Notes: generated from the letters alone by a model not told the origin. A stretch of 64,000 bases of DNA from Halalkalibacter oceani (GCF_023715705.1 NZ_JAMBOS010000001.1:124001-188000); one strand, 5' to 3'; positions 53,041-63,759 are shown, counted from the first letter of the stretch. A program made the numbers and translations.

Positions 53041-54507
53041 ATGATGAAATTAAAAGATTTAATAGCACCGTTACGGTTTCAGGCCAATGAGATCACGGAA
53101 AACCCGGTTGTCCATTCTTTGGAGATGGATTCAAGGAAGGTAACAGCAGGGACGGCTTTCTTTTGTGTGAAAGGCTATACGGTTGACGGGCATGATTATG
53201 CGAAGCAGGCTGAGGAGCGCGGGGCGGTGGCGATCATTGCGGAACGGCCGTTGCCGGTTTCGGTTCCCGTTATTATTGTCAGTGATACGAAGCGGGCAAT
53301 GGCTCAGCTTGCCTGCCATTTTTATGATAATCCGACAAAGAAACTAAAATTGATCGGTGTCACCGGCACAAACGGGAAAACAACGGTCACTCATCTGCTT
53401 GAGCAAATCATGCAGGATGACGGAAAGAAAACAGGATTAATTGGAACGATGTATACAAAGATTGGAAACGAGCAGTATGAAACTAGAAATACGACGCCAG
53501 AATCGCTTACGCTTCAGCAGCTGTTTGCTGAAATGGCAGAGGCCGGGGTCGATCGGGCGATGATGGAGGTTTCTTCCCACGCTCTGCATCAGGGGAGAGT
53601 GCGCGGCTGTGATTTCGACGTCGCCGTCTTCACTAATTTAACTCCGGACCATCTTGATTATCATGATACGCTTGATGCCTATTTATACGCAAAGGGTCTT
53701 TTATTTGCTCAATTAGGAAATACGTTCAGTGATAAGGTTGCCGTCCTCAATGCCGACGATGCCGCTTCACAGGAGCTTGCCAGAATGACAGCAGCAACCG
53801 TCGTCACGTACGGGATTAAGGAACAGGCTGATGTGAAGGCGACGGACATCCGTATTTCGGCATCAGGGACATCCTTCCGGTTAACGGCCTTTAACGAGGA
53901 AGTGACGGTTTCGATGCGGCTGATCGGGATGTTCAGCGTTTACAATGCGCTTGCCGCTGCGACGGCCGCTCTCGTACTCGGAGAACCGCTTGAAAAAATC
54001 AAAGCGAGCCTCGAACAGGTGAAAGGCGTGGCCGGGCGGTTTGAAACGGTGGATGAAGGGCAGGATTATACGGTTATTGTCGATTACGCCCATACACCCG
54101 ACAGTCTTGAAAATATATTAAAAACCGTGCGTGAATTTGCGAAGAAAGACATGATAGCGATCGTCGGCTGCGGCGGTGACCGGGATCGGACAAAGCGGCC
54201 AGTTATGGCCAGAATCGCTGTTGACTATGCGAGCAAGGCTATTTTCACCTCTGATAATCCGCGCTCTGAGGAGCCGGCAGCGATCATTGCCGATATGGTG
54301 ACCGGCGTAGAAGAAGGGACGTATGAGGTGATTTTGGACCGGGAAGAAGCAATCAAACGTGCGGTGGCGGAAGCCGGGACGGGAGATATCGTCATTATTG
54401 CCGGAAAAGGGCATGAAACATACCAGATCCTAAATGGCAAAACGATTCACTTTGATGATCGCGAAGTAGCGAGACGGGCGATAAAGGAGCGGATGTCTTC
54501 ATGTTAA
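53041..54507 (+). CDS. murE: UDP-MurNAc-L-Ala-D-Glu:meso-diaminopimelate ligase MurE
   Basis: A 488-residue Mur ligase. [15 protein letters not shown] is the ATP loop; SDNPRSEEP contains DNPR, the motif selecting meso-diaminopimelate over lysine, so the peptidoglycan is of the DAP type. ATG 53041 follows AGAGG at 8 nt. Its end overlaps murF by 7 nt. Confidence 0.96.
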   Translation: MMKLKDLIAPLRFQANEITENPVVHSLEMDSRKVTAGTAFFCVKGYTVDGHDYAKQAEERGAVAIIAERPLPVSVPVIIVSDTKRAMAQLACHFYDNPTKKLKLIGVTGTNGKTTVTHLLEQIMQDDGKKTGLIGTMYTKIGNEQYETRNTTPESLTLQQLFAEMAEAGVDRAMMEVSSHALHQGRVRGCDFDVAVFTNLTPDHLDYHDTLDAYLYAKGLLFAQLGNTFSDKVAVLNADDAASQELARMTAATVVTYGIKEQADVKATDIRISASGTSFRLTAFNEEVTVSMRLIGMFSVYNALAAATAALVLGEPLEKIKASLEQVKGVAGRFETVDEGQDYTVIVDYAHTPDSLENILKTVREFAKKDMIAIVGCGGDRDRTKRPVMARIAVDYASKAIFTSDNPRSEEPAAIIADMVTGVEEGTYEVILDREEAIKRAVAEAGTGDIVIIAGKGHETYQILNGKTIHFDDREVARRAIKERMSSC

Positions 54508-55886
54508 GTCCAGCTTTATTACAAGGGCTGTTCGAGTCCACCAGATTAGAGGCAGAGGAGCGGGAAGAAGGCTTTCGTTCTGTTGCGACCGATACGCGGA
54601 AGCTGGAGCCTGGCTCCTTGTTTGTTCCGCTCGTCGGCGATCGCTTCAACGGTCACGACTTTCTGCTTCAGGCAATAGAAGGGGGAGCGGCAGCGTCATT
54701 ATGGCAAGTGGATTATCCATTGCCTGAGCAGCTGCCCGATGACTTTCAGCTCTATTTTGTCAAGGATACGCTCGTCGCGCTGCAGCAGATGGCCAAAGCC
54801 TATCGCCAACAGGTTGATCCGGTCGTGATTGGAGTGACCGGCAGCAACGGCAAAACGACGACAAAAGATTTGTTATTTGCTGTTCTTTCTTTGCACAAGA
54901 ACACATATAAAACACAGGGAAACTATAACAATCATATTGGCTTGCCATTAACGATCTTAGCGATGCCAGCAACATGTGAGTACCTCATTTTGGAAATGGG
55001 CATGAGCGGCTTTGGCGAAATCGCCTTATTAAGTGAAATCGCCCGGCCGGATGTGGCAATCGTGACCAATATCGGCGATTCCCATTTAGAGCAGCTTGGC
55101 AGCCGGGAAGGGATCGCCAAAGCTAAAATGGAGATTGTGACAGGACTGAAAAAAGGCGGCAGTGTGATCATTGACGGAGATGAGCCGCTGCTCGAGCCTT
55201 ACCGGGAAAAGGCGACTTGTACGGTCGGCTTCTCTGAGCAATGTGCCGCCACTCTAACAGAGGTGAAAGGAAGCCAGGCAGGCTATTCTTTTGTATTTGC
55301 TGATCTTGGCCACTTTTCACTGCCGTTGCTCGGTGAGCATAATGTAAAGAATGCCGGCTTCTGCATTGCGGCAGCGCACCAAATTGGCGTGCCACAGGAG
55401 GTGATCCGGCGCGGACTTGAGTCTGTAGCCTTAACGGGAATGCGGCTTGAGAAGCAGCGGGGAAAGCTGGGAGAGCTGATTATTAATGATGCGTACAATG
55501 CAAGCCCGACCTCAATGATGGCGGCAATTGAAACGGTCAAAGGATTGCCGGGGTTTGAAAAAAGGATAGCCGTTCTCGGCGATATGTATGAGCTTGGAGC
55601 CGATGAGGAAAGGCTGCATCGAAAGGTAGCCGAAGTGATTTCCGAACCGCTGACCCACCTTATTTGCATTGGCGAAAAAGCACGGTGGATCGCGGCTGAA
55701 GCGATCAAAAGTACCACGGCAGGATTGGTCATTCATTGGGCACGCTCGAAGGATGAAGCGGCCGCTTACATACGAACACTTGCTGATGCCAGAACGGCGA
55801 TTTTGTTTAAAGCATCAAGAGGAATGAAATTGGAAGATGTGATTGACGCTTATCAGACGATAGAAAGGGGGAATGATGAATGCTAG
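54501..55886 (+). CDS. murF: UDP-MurNAc-tripeptide:D-Ala-D-Ala ligase MurF
   Basis: A 461-residue Mur ligase adding D-alanyl-D-alanine. [17 protein letters not shown] is the ATP loop and [15 protein letters not shown] is characteristic of MurF. ATG 54501 lies in the murE 3' end; the next gene overlaps by 7 nt, so translation is coupled. In B. subtilis murF is not in this cluster, whereas here it keeps the ancestral place between murE and mraY. Confidence 0.95.
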   Translation: MLSPALLQGLFESTRLEAEEREEGFRSVATDTRKLEPGSLFVPLVGDRFNGHDFLLQAIEGGAAASLWQVDYPLPEQLPDDFQLYFVKDTLVALQQMAKAYRQQVDPVVIGVTGSNGKTTTKDLLFAVLSLHKNTYKTQGNYNNHIGLPLTILAMPATCEYLILEMGMSGFGEIALLSEIARPDVAIVTNIGDSHLEQLGSREGIAKAKMEIVTGLKKGGSVIIDGDEPLLEPYREKATCTVGFSEQCAATLTEVKGSQAGYSFVFADLGHFSLPLLGEHNVKNAGFCIAAAHQIGVPQEVIRRGLESVALTGMRLEKQRGKLGELIINDAYNASPTSMMAAIETVKGLPGFEKRIAVLGDMYELGADEERLHRKVAEVISEPLTHLICIGEKARWIAAEAIKSTTAGLVIHWARSKDEAAAYIRTLADARTAILFKASRGMKLEDVIDAYQTIERGNDEC

Positions 55887-56854
55887 AGCGCGTATTATTG
55901 CTGACATTAGTTTTATCATTTGTCATCGCAGTCATTCTATCGCCCCTTTTTATTCCGTTTTTAAGAAGGTTGAAATTCGGGCAAAGCATCCGGGAAGAGG
56001 GTCCGAAATCCCATCAGAAGAAGAGCGGGACACCGACAATGGGAGGAATCGTGATCGTTCTTTCCATTCTGTTTGCCTCCTTGTTTATTTCGCTGCGCTT
56101 TTTGGCGTTCAGTCAGGAGATCGCCCTTCTTCTGCTCGTAACGGTCGGCTTCGGACTTGTTGGGTTTCTTGACGACTATATTAAGGTAGTCAAAAAGCGG
56201 AATTTAGGGTTGACCTCGAAACAGAAGCTTGCCGGTCAACTGCTGATTGCCATCCTGTTTTATTTCGGTCTCAGACAAATGGGATTGTCGACGGAGGTAG
56301 CGATTCCGGCGACGTCGCTTTCGCTTGACTTCGGCTGGTTTTACTTGCCGCTTGTCATCGTGATGCTCGTCGGCGCATCGAACGCCGTTAATTTGACCGA
56401 CGGACTGGACGGATTGCTTGCGGGTACAGGAGCTGTCGCCTTTGGTGCATTTGCCGTTTTGGCCTGGAATCTTGAACTGATAGATGTGTCGATCTTTAGT
56501 GCGGCCGTTGTCGGTGCAGTGCTGGGCTTTCTTGTATTCAATGCTCACCCGGCTAAAGTGTTTATGGGTGATACCGGTTCGCTTGCTCTTGGAGGAGCGT
56601 TGGCGGCGATCGCGATTATGACGAAGCTGGAGATTTTACTGATTATTATCGGCGGGGTCTTTGTGATTGAAACATTATCGGTCATTATTCAAGTTATTTC
56701 ATTTAAAACAAGAGGAAAGCGTGTTTTTAAAATGAGTCCGTTGCATCATCACTACGAGCTATCGGGTTGGTCAGAATGGCGGGTTGTTGTCACCTTCTGG
56801 TTTGTCGGGATGGTCTTGGCGGTCATTGGAATTTATATAGAGGTGTGGATGTAG
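55880..56854 (+). CDS. mraY: Phospho-MurNAc-pentapeptide translocase MraY
   Basis: A 324-residue membrane enzyme with ten helices making lipid I from UDP-MurNAc-pentapeptide and undecaprenyl phosphate. [28 protein letters not shown] and [20 protein letters not shown] are the family catalytic motifs. It overlaps murF at its 5' end and murD follows by 1 nt. Confidence 0.96.
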   Translation: MLERVLLLTLVLSFVIAVILSPLFIPFLRRLKFGQSIREEGPKSHQKKSGTPTMGGIVIVLSILFASLFISLRFLAFSQEIALLLLVTVGFGLVGFLDDYIKVVKKRNLGLTSKQKLAGQLLIAILFYFGLRQMGLSTEVAIPATSLSLDFGWFYLPLVIVMLVGASNAVNLTDGLDGLLAGTGAVAFGAFAVLAWNLELIDVSIFSAAVVGAVLGFLVFNAHPAKVFMGDTGSLALGGALAAIAIMTKLEILLIIIGGVFVIETLSVIIQVISFKTRGKRVFKMSPLHHHYELSGWSEWRVVVTFWFVGMVLAVIGIYIEVWM

Positions 56855-56855
56855 C

Positions 56856-58211
56856 ATGAAATCAGCTGAGCAATTTCAACAAAAGAAAATACTGATCCTC
56901 GGCCTGGCCAAAAGTGGTGAAGCGGCAGCTCGTCTTTTACTGAGACTTGGAGCTGAGATCGTTGTGAATGATGCGAAGCCCTATGACGAAAATGAGCAGG
57001 CGAAGCAATTGGAACGGGAAGGTGTGTCGGTCGTTTGTGGCGAACACCCATTGTCGTTATTAGACGAGGGCTTTGAGCTTATCGTCAAAAACCCGGGCAT
57101 TCCTTATACGAACCCGATCATTCAGGCAGCGCAGGCAAGAGGAATAGAAGTCGTGACAGAAATTGAGCTTGCTTACGCATTGAGCGAAGCGGAAATTATT
57201 GCAATTTCTGGTTCAAACGGTAAGACGACAACGACGACCTTGGTTTATGAAATGCTGCAGGGCGGAGCGCGCACACCGTTGATCGCCGGCAATATTGGGA
57301 CGGTAGCTTGTGAAGTCGCTGAGCAGGCGAGCGCGGACGATGTTCTCGTTCTTGAAGTCTCAAGCTTTCAATTGCAGGGAACGACATCCTTTAAGCCAAA
57401 AGTGAGCGTCCTGTTAAACCTGTTTGATGCTCACCTCGATTATCACGGCACGAAGGAAGCTTATGTACAGGCGAAAGCAAAAATCACCGCAAATCAGACG
57501 GAAGAGGACCTTTTTGTCTATAATGCCGATGATCCGCTTGTCGCGGCGGTCGCGGCAACAAGCACGGCCCGGCTGCTGCCGTTCTCGCTCAAGCGCGAGC
57601 TTCCGGAAGGCGTCTCCTGTCAAAATCAGGTCATCTCGTATCGGGGCGAGACGATTATTCATACCGATGAGATCGTCTTACCGGGCGCGCATAACATTGA
57701 AAATATTTTGGCGGCGATTGGAGCAGCTCTCAGCATGGGTGCACAGAGAGAGCAAGTCGTTAAGGTGCTGACTTCTTTCAGCGGTGTCGCCCACCGGCTT
57801 GAATTTGTCCGGGAAGTGAATGGCCGACGCTTTTATAATGATTCGAAAGCGACGAACATTCTTGCCTCGCAAAAAGCATTGGAGGCTTTTGAGCAGCCGA
57901 TTATTCTGCTTGCCGGCGGTCTTGACCGCGGCAATGAATTTGACGAGCTGATTCCTTCGTTGAAAAATGTTCGTACGCTTATTACGTTCGGTGAAACGAA
58001 GCATAAGCTCGCCAAGACGGCGAAAGCGGCCGGAATCGAAACGGTTCTGTTCGCTGAATGGGTGGAAGACGCGGTGAAGAAAGCGTATCAGCAATCCGAG
58101 GAAAATGATGTGATTCTGCTGTCACCTGCCTGCGCGAGCTGGGATCAATACAAAACATTTGAAGAGCGCGGCAGCCGTTTCGCTGAAGCGGTTATGGCCC
58201 TTCACGGCTAA
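56856..58211 (+). CDS. murD: UDP-MurNAc-L-Ala:D-Glu ligase MurD
   Basis: A 451-residue Mur ligase. ILGLAKSGEAAARLLL starts the UDP-binding domain, [17 protein letters not shown] binds ATP, and FYNDSKATN and LLSPACASWDQYKTFEERG are in the C-terminal domain. The order murD after mraY agrees with B. subtilis. A terminator follows at 58258. Confidence 0.96.
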   Translation: MKSAEQFQQKKILILGLAKSGEAAARLLLRLGAEIVVNDAKPYDENEQAKQLEREGVSVVCGEHPLSLLDEGFELIVKNPGIPYTNPIIQAAQARGIEVVTEIELAYALSEAEIIAISGSNGKTTTTTLVYEMLQGGARTPLIAGNIGTVACEVAEQASADDVLVLEVSSFQLQGTTSFKPKVSVLLNLFDAHLDYHGTKEAYVQAKAKITANQTEEDLFVYNADDPLVAAVAATSTARLLPFSLKRELPEGVSCQNQVISYRGETIIHTDEIVLPGAHNIENILAAIGAALSMGAQREQVVKVLTSFSGVAHRLEFVREVNGRRFYNDSKATNILASQKALEAFEQPIILLAGGLDRGNEFDELIPSLKNVRTLITFGETKHKLAKTAKAAGIETVLFAEWVEDAVKKAYQQSEENDVILLSPACASWDQYKTFEERGSRFAEAVMALHG

Positions 58212-58257
58212 ATTCGAAGTGGGATCTCTTAAAGGGGAGAAAAAAGCCTTTATAGGA

Positions 58258-58304
58258 GCAGCTGCTGAAAAAGTACGATTTTCACTTTTTCAGCAGCTTT
58301 TTCG
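58258..58304 (+). terminator. Terminator of murD (AGCTGCTGAAAA stem)
   Basis: GCAGCTGCTGAAAAAGT pairs with ACTTTTTCAGCAGCTTTTT. It is the fourth copy of the stem family and splits the mra operon before spoVE. Confidence 0.85.
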
Positions 58305-58383
58305 TCATGATTTTTCAGGGGTCTCTTAGGCATCAGCGCATATGAAAGGATAAAAGGTTGCAGGTGGATTTGAGGAGGAGCAT

Positions 58384-58697
58384 CGGCTCCGCACGCCGCT
58401 ACTAAGAAAACCCGCATAGCGTGTAAAAACTATTGGGATAACTCAATGAAGGGCGTCGGCTTCGCGCGTTACGCTCTCGATGAAAGGCCCCAGCTTACAT
58501 CGAGAACAAAAACCGTTGTAACGGCTCCGCACACCGCTACTAAGAAACCCCGCATAGCGTGTAAAAACTATTGGGATAACTCAATGAAGGGCGTCGGCTT
58601 CGCGCGTTACGTTCTCGATGAAAGACCCCAGCTTTCATCAAGAACAAAAACCGTTGTAACGGCTCCGCACGCCGCTACTAAGAAACCCCGCATAGCG
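58384..58697. repeat. 138-nt tandem repeat between murD and spoVE
   Basis: Two full units, 58384-58521 and 58522-58659, and a 38-nt third start (58660-58697) are nearly identical, with exact 138-nt period. Each full unit contains a stem-loop around GATGAAAG (58499 and 58617 regions), and copies 1 and 2 pair with different partners. The third copy instead runs into a terminator-like hairpin. The period is a multiple of three, and a frame at 58446-58748 stays open through it, but it lacks a ribosome binding site. Confidence 0.85.
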
Positions 58698-58706
58698 GGT
58701 TTTCTT
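58680..58706 (+). terminator. Hairpin ending the tandem repeat
   Basis: AAGAAACCCCGC, a 3-nt loop ATA and GCGGGTTTTCTT. It insulates the spoVE promoter, which starts 5 nt later. Confidence 0.75.
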
Positions 58707-58710
58707 ATGG

Positions 58711-58740
58711 GACATGTTTTGCTTTGTCCACGCATACATT
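58711..58740 (+). promoter_or_regulatory. Sigma-E promoter of spoVE
   Basis: GACATGTT at 58711-58718 (6 of 8 to GTCATATT), 14-bp spacer, CATACATT at 58733-58740 (full match to CATACANT). spoVE has a sigma-E promoter in B. subtilis. Confidence 0.7.
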
Positions 58741-58785
58741 TAAGGTGAGACCTGACTTAAATTGCGGTGGATTGAGGTGTTTTCA

Positions 58786-59886
58786 GTGGCCAAATCAAAA
58801 GCAACACCTGATTATGTATTATTTGCAACCACGATAGCTCTTCTCGTCATTGGGCTAGTGATGGTCTACAGTGCCAGCGAAGCCTGGGCGACATATCGTT
58901 TTGACGATTCATTTTTCTTCGCCAAGCGCCAGCTTTTCTTCTCAAGCGTCGGAGTTGTGGCGATGCTGTTCATGATGAAAGTCGACTATTGGACATGGCG
59001 GACATGGGCCAAGCTGATTTTGATCGTTTGTTTTTTGCTGCTCGTAATCGTTCTGATCCCCGGAGTCGGTTTGGTGCGGGGCGGGGCAAGGAGCTGGCTC
59101 GGGGTAGGCGCATTTTCGATTCAGCCATCGGAGTTTATGAAGATGGCGATGATCGTCTTTCTTGCCAAATTTCTGTCTGAAAACCAGAAGAAGATTGTCT
59201 CATTTAAAAAGGGGCTTCTTCCCTCTCTGTCTCTTGTGTTGCTCGCCTTTGGCATGATTATGCTTCAACCCGACCTTGGCACCGGAGCGGTGATGGTCGG
59301 CACATGTGTGATCATGATCTTTGTTTCCGGAGCGCGGTTAAGCCATTTTTTATGGCTTGGCCTGCTCGGAGTAGCGGGGTTTGTCGCCCTGATCGCCTCA
59401 GCTCCCTACCGGATTCAGCGGATCACTTCATTTTTGGATCCGTGGTCCGATCCGTTAGGAAGCGGCTTTCAGATCATTCAGTCGCTATATGCGATCGGAC
59501 CAGGCGGACTGATGGGGATGGGGCTCGGTGAAAGCAGGCAGAAATATTTTTATTTACCAGAGCCGCAAACCGACTTTATTTTCGCGATTTTGGCCGAGGA
59601 GCTCGGCTTCATCGGCGGGGCAATTGTTCTTTGCTTATTTGGAATTTTACTGTGGCGCGGCATTCGGATCGCCTTAGGGGCGCCGGATTTATTTGGCAGC
59701 TTCCTTGCGGTTGGGATTATTTCGATGGTTGCGATCCAGGTGATGATTAATATTGGCGTTGTCACCGGGCTGATGCCGGTAACAGGGATCACATTACCTC
59801 TGCTCAGCTATGGCGGCTCATCATTGACGTTGATGCTTGTCTCGTTAGGCGTGCTGCTAAATATCAGCCGGCATATCCGGGTGTGA
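58786..59886 (+). CDS. spoVE: Stage V sporulation protein E (SpoVE), SEDS glycosyltransferase
   Basis: A 366-residue SEDS protein, exactly the length of B. subtilis SpoVE, with ten helices. FDDSFFFAKRQLFF, YWTWRTWAKL, GVGAFSIQPSEFMKMAMI, QPDLGTG and ITLPLLSYGGSS are conserved, the first making it SpoVE rather than FtsW. It polymerises spore cortex glycan with SpoVD. GTG 58786 follows GAGGTG at 6 nt. No second ftsW-like gene is in the window. Confidence 0.9.
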   Translation: MAKSKATPDYVLFATTIALLVIGLVMVYSASEAWATYRFDDSFFFAKRQLFFSSVGVVAMLFMMKVDYWTWRTWAKLILIVCFLLLVIVLIPGVGLVRGGARSWLGVGAFSIQPSEFMKMAMIVFLAKFLSENQKKIVSFKKGLLPSLSLVLLAFGMIMLQPDLGTGAVMVGTCVIMIFVSGARLSHFLWLGLLGVAGFVALIASAPYRIQRITSFLDPWSDPLGSGFQIIQSLYAIGPGGLMGMGLGESRQKYFYLPEPQTDFIFAILAEELGFIGGAIVLCLFGILLWRGIRIALGAPDLFGSFLAVGIISMVAIQVMINIGVVTGLMPVTGITLPLLSYGGSSLTLMLVSLGVLLNISRHIRV

Positions 59887-59929
59887 ACAGGTGTGGCAAA
59901 AGGGCTGCTTTCCCTTGTGCCACACCTGT
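59887..59929 (+). terminator. Hairpin after spoVE
   Basis: ACAGGTGTGGC pairs with GCCACACCTGT, with an inner AGGG/CCCT stem. It starts immediately after the stop but lacks a U-run. The rest of the 230-nt gap to murG has a TATAAT at 60027 but no matching -35. Confidence 0.65.
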
Positions 59930-60116
59930 AAGCGGTGAGAGCGAAATGAGGTTGCAGCCCGCGATGCAGGTTCACAGCCTTTTGACATCAAACAATGAAA
60001 ATCGAAAAGATTACATAGGTTCACGGTATAATCCAAGTTATGTTCGTGATAAAATGGAAATAGTGGATACAATGGGAATCTGCTTTGTGCTTGAATTATA
60101 CAGTTGGAGGTAACGG

Positions 60117-61205
60117 ATGAAAGTAGTTGTTAGCGGTGGTGGAACCGGGGGTCATATTTATCCGGCTCTCTCATTAATAAATGAAATTAAAAAACAAGAT
60201 CGCGATGCGGAGATTTTATACATAGGAACAGAGAAAGGGCTGGAAAGTGAAATTATACCGCGCGAGAACATTCCGTTTCAGACGATTCATATAACGGGGT
60301 TTAAACGGAAGGTGTCATTTGATAACGTCAAAACGATTATGAGATTTTTAAAAGGAACGACGCAGGTCAAGAAAATGCTTAAAGCGTTCAAGCCCGATGT
60401 CGTGATCGGCACCGGGGGATATGTGTGCGGGCCTGTTGTCTATGCGGCGGCGAAAATGGGCATCCCGGCGGTAATCCATGAACAGAATAGTGTACCTGGG
60501 CTCACGAATAAATTTTTAAGCCGCTACGTTGACCGGGTGGCGATCTGCTTTGAAGAAGCGGGACAGTTCTTCCCGAAAGAGAAAGTGATCTTTACCGGAA
60601 ATCCGCGGGCGTCCGAAGTCCAGAATGTAAACCGCAGCGCCGGCCAGCAGTCACTCGGTCTTGATCCGTTAAAAAAGACGGTGCTGATTGTCGGCGGCAG
60701 CCGTGGAGCGCGGCCGATCAATGACGCCTTTCTGTCAGTGATTGAGAGCTTTTCACAAAAGCCATATCAGGTTGTCTATGTAACCGGAAGCGTGCATTTT
60801 GATGCTGTCGGCGAGGCGGTAAAAGGGAAGCAGCCTGATAATGTCGTCATTAAGCCATTTATTCATAATATGCCCGATGTGCTCGCGGCTGTTGACTTAA
60901 TTGTCGCGCGGGCCGGGGCGACGACGCTTGCCGAAGTTACGGCGTTGGGCCTGCCGAGCATCCTGATCCCAAGTCCGTATGTGACGAACAACCATCAGGA
61001 AAAAAATGCGCGTTCGCTTGCGGAGAATGAGGCGGCGCTTGTTCGCAAGGAGCAGGAGCTGAGCGGAACGACGCTGCTTGAAGATATTGACCGCATTCTG
61101 ACCGATGAAACGAAGTGGAACAGTATGCATGCTGCCGCGAAAGAACTCGGTGTTCCGGATGCGGCCCGGCGGCTGTATGATGTCCTGAGCGAGGTTTCAC
61201 GATAA
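60117..61205 (+). CDS. murG: MurG, lipid II synthase (GlcNAc transferase)
   Basis: A 362-residue GT-B glycosyltransferase transferring GlcNAc to lipid [16 protein letters not shown] is G-loop 1, [10 protein letters not shown] and NSVPGLTN are typical, and [19 protein letters not shown] with a conserved Glu contacts UDP-GlcNAc. GGAGG precedes ATG 60117. Confidence 0.96.
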   Translation: MKVVVSGGGTGGHIYPALSLINEIKKQDRDAEILYIGTEKGLESEIIPRENIPFQTIHITGFKRKVSFDNVKTIMRFLKGTTQVKKMLKAFKPDVVIGTGGYVCGPVVYAAAKMGIPAVIHEQNSVPGLTNKFLSRYVDRVAICFEEAGQFFPKEKVIFTGNPRASEVQNVNRSAGQQSLGLDPLKKTVLIVGGSRGARPINDAFLSVIESFSQKPYQVVYVTGSVHFDAVGEAVKGKQPDNVVIKPFIHNMPDVLAAVDLIVARAGATTLAEVTALGLPSILIPSPYVTNNHQEKNARSLAENEAALVRKEQELSGTTLLEDIDRILTDETKWNSMHAAAKELGVPDAARRLYDVLSEVSR

Positions 61206-61263
61206 CCTGGGCAACAGCATACAAATAGAAGAGATTGTGCGACGAATGAAATGAGGGATGAAC

Positions 61264-62196
61264 ATGATAAAGCAACTGATAGAGCTGATGGAGCAGGAAG
61301 AGCTTGGTTTGATCAAACAACAGGAACCATTGGCCAATCATACAACATGGAAAATAGGGGGACCGGCCGACGTCTTAATTGAGCCGTACAGCCTGGACGC
61401 ATTGAAACGGCTGATGGAGGTCATTGCAGAGCATGACGTTCCGTGGCGGGTCATTGGCAGAGGCTCCAACCTGCTTGTCGCCGATGACGGAATTGAAGGG
61501 GTTGTGATTAAGCTTGGCAAAGGGCTCGATGAGCTGACGGTTGATGGTGAACTGGTCCGGGCTGGGGGCGGCTATCCGCTTATAAAACTTGTCACTGTGA
61601 TTAGCCGTCAAGGGTTAAGCGGACTGGAATTCGCCGGGGGGATTCCCGGCTCAGTCGGCGGAGCGGTGTTCATGAATGCTGGTGCGCACGGTTCCGACAT
61701 TTCGCAAATTTTGACGAGAGCGCGGGTTTTATTTGCCGATGGACGGCTGGAATGGATTGCAAATGAGGAGATGGATTTCTCGTACCGGACTTCAAGGCTG
61801 CAAAAGGAAAAAGGAATTTGCCTTGAGGCTGAATTTGCATTAACGCGCGGAGAAAAAACGGAAATTGTGAAAAAAATGCAGGCGAATAAAGATTATCGCC
61901 GTGAATCCCAGCCATGGAAGCATCCGACTTGCGGCAGTGTGTTCCGCAATCCGCTCCCGCAGTATGCCGGGCAATTGATTGAGGAATCGGGCTTGAAGGG
62001 CTATCAAATCGGCGGCGCGCAAATATCAACGATGCACGCTAATTTCATCGTCAATTTGGGAGACGCGACAGCACAGGATGTCCTTGATCTCATTGCTCAT
62101 GTGAAGGCGACAATTAAAGAGCGCTATCAGATTGAACTGCATACCGAAGTGGAAATGATCGGGCGCAATGAAAGAAATGAAAAGTCCACTTTTTAA
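61264..62196 (+). CDS. murB: UDP-N-acetylenolpyruvoylglucosamine reductase MurB
   Basis: A 310-residue FAD enzyme converting UDP-GlcNAc-enolpyruvate to UDP-MurNAc. [28 protein letters not shown] and [17 protein letters not shown] bind FAD and NADPH; GSVFRNP carries the catalytic Ser region (type II). ATG 61264 follows GAGGG at 6 nt; ATG 61258 overlaps it. It is the last precursor enzyme in the cluster. Confidence 0.95.
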   Translation: MIKQLIELMEQEELGLIKQQEPLANHTTWKIGGPADVLIEPYSLDALKRLMEVIAEHDVPWRVIGRGSNLLVADDGIEGVVIKLGKGLDELTVDGELVRAGGGYPLIKLVTVISRQGLSGLEFAGGIPGSVGGAVFMNAGAHGSDISQILTRARVLFADGRLEWIANEEMDFSYRTSRLQKEKGICLEAEFALTRGEKTEIVKKMQANKDYRRESQPWKHPTCGSVFRNPLPQYAGQLIEESGLKGYQIGGAQISTMHANFIVNLGDATAQDVLDLIAHVKATIKERYQIELHTEVEMIGRNERNEKSTF

Positions 62197-62207
62197 GCGT
62201 AAGGATA

Positions 62208-62216
62208 TGTTACAAT
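62208..62216 (+). promoter_or_regulatory. Extended -10 element before divIB
   Basis: TGTTACAAT, with no good -35. It may give extra expression of divIB. Confidence 0.4.
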
Positions 62217-62272
62217 AGGTGTGAGCTCAACGAGACAAAAAGCGGCTGAAGGGACAGAACGGGGAGTGAATC

Positions 62273-63055
62273 ATGAGTAAGGAAAAGGTTGTAACGATAA
62301 ATGAACGGATTCCTACGCTGAAAGAACAGCGGAAACAGCGTGCTAACAGGCGCCTGCTGTTTTTTTTATCCTTCTTTTTTTTGTTGCTTCTTGTTATGGT
62401 TTATTTCCAGTCGCCTCTTAGCCATGTGAAGAATGTAACGGTCGAGGGAAACCAGTTTGTCAGCGATGAGAAAGTAGTAGAATTAAGTGGAATCAAGGGC
62501 GGGACAAGCATTTGGAATTTAGATAAAGCGGCGATCATCGACCGGCTGCTGGACGATGATGAAATTTCGGCAGCGTCTGTCGAGCGGAAATGGTTTAATA
62601 CCGTCAATCTTGTCGTGCGTGAGCATGCGAGAATCGGCTATTTGTATGCGAATGAGCACTATTATCCGATTCTTGAAACAGGGCGCTATTTAGCTGAACT
62701 GCCGAGACAGGAATATCCGGCTGACGCGCCGCTGTTGATGAATTTTGAGCAGGGAGAGGCGCTTGCGGAAATGGCGGCCGAACTGTCCAAAGTTCCTCCG
62801 CAATTGATTGAGCGCATTTCGGAGATTTTTTTAACACCGAATGAAAGTGATCCGCTTGCTCTTGTCTTATATATGACTGATGGGAATGAGGTTCATTCCA
62901 CCATCAGGGGATTTTCAGAAAAAATTGCCCCTTATCCCTCCATTGTAAGTGATCTTGATCCAGAAAAAAAAGGAATTCTTCATATGCGGATGAGTCCTTA
63001 TTTCGAGGAGTTTGTGGTAGAGGAGGAGGAAGACGACAGTGAAGGTGAAGGGTAA
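62273..63055 (+). CDS. divIB: Cell division protein DivIB (FtsQ)
   Basis: A 260-residue bitopic divisome protein. A basic N-terminus precedes one helix (residues 28-45); then a POTRA domain (SHVKNVTVEGNQFVSDEKV), the FtsQ/DivIB beta domain, and an acidic tail (EEEEDDSEGEG). GGGGAG precedes ATG 62273. It overlaps ylxW by 17 nt. Confidence 0.93.
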   Translation: MSKEKVVTINERIPTLKEQRKQRANRRLLFFLSFFFLLLLVMVYFQSPLSHVKNVTVEGNQFVSDEKVVELSGIKGGTSIWNLDKAAIIDRLLDDDEISAASVERKWFNTVNLVVREHARIGYLYANEHYYPILETGRYLAELPRQEYPADAPLLMNFEQGEALAEMAAELSKVPPQLIERISEIFLTPNESDPLALVLYMTDGNEVHSTIRGFSEKIAPYPSIVSDLDPEKKGILHMRMSPYFEEFVVEEEEDDSEGEG

Positions 63056-63755
63056 ACATATTATTCTATCCTTCGTCTTACTTGTGACCGGTTTTATCAT
63101 CGCTTTAAGCTATGAATTAACATCTGAAAGCCGTTCTGCTGCTATACCGGGCTATGAGCGTCAATGGCAGTATGAGGATGATCTGAGAAATCAGATCATT
63201 TTGGAACAGGCAGCGAATAGATCGCTTGCCGAGGAATTACGTTTGTACCAGGAACAGGTGCGGGAGCTGGAGTATAGCTTATCGTCAATAGATGAAGAAC
63301 AAGAGGCGAAGACGAGAAATTTACTTGAGGATCTGGAGCGGCTCCGCAAAATTGTCGGCCAGGTTCCGGTTGAAGGGCCGGGGATTGAAGTCGCATTGGA
63401 GGATGCCTCCTACATGCCGGACGGAGCGAATCCGAATGATTATATTGTTCATGAGTTTCATATTCAACGGGTCGTCCACGAGCTTTATGTCGCCGGAGCG
63501 GAAGCGATTGCGATAAACGGGTACCGGCTTTCACATCAATCCTACATTCAATGCGTTGGCCCGGTGATCCGTATAGACGGCCATACATCGTCAGCGCCGT
63601 TTGTCGTCACGGCGATAGGGGACCCCGACCACTTAGAAGCAGCGCTTTCGCTGTATGGCGGAGTGAAGGATCAGCTAGTGAATGATGAAATCAGTGTGCG
63701 GATGCAGAAAAAGGACTATGTCTTGTTAAGCCCTCATTTAACAGAGGGAAGGTGA
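63039..63755 (+). CDS. ylxW: YlxW (DUF881/UPF0749 family)
   Basis: A 238-residue protein with an N-terminal helix (residues 8-26), a coiled coil (residues 45-100) and a DUF881 domain (GPGIEVALEDAS; AIAINGYRLS). The function is unknown; position after divIB is conserved. GTG 63039 follows GGAGGAAG inside the divIB end. Confidence 0.9.
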   Translation: MKVKGKHIILSFVLLVTGFIIALSYELTSESRSAAIPGYERQWQYEDDLRNQIILEQAANRSLAEELRLYQEQVRELEYSLSSIDEEQEAKTRNLLEDLERLRKIVGQVPVEGPGIEVALEDASYMPDGANPNDYIVHEFHIQRVVHELYVAGAEAIAINGYRLSHQSYIQCVGPVIRIDGHTSSAPFVVTAIGDPDHLEAALSLYGGVKDQLVNDEISVRMQKKDYVLLSPHLTEGR

Positions 63756-63759
63756 TGAG

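Noticed and set aside
58446-58748. 100-residue frame through the 138-nt tandem repeat, giving a repeated 46-residue protein
   Set aside because: No ribosome binding site, no similarity I recognise and a stop upstream of the repeat. The frame stays open because 138 is a multiple of three.
59982-60032. murG promoter from TTGACA (59982) and TATAAT (60027)
   Set aside because: The spacing is far too long for one promoter and neither element has a proper partner.
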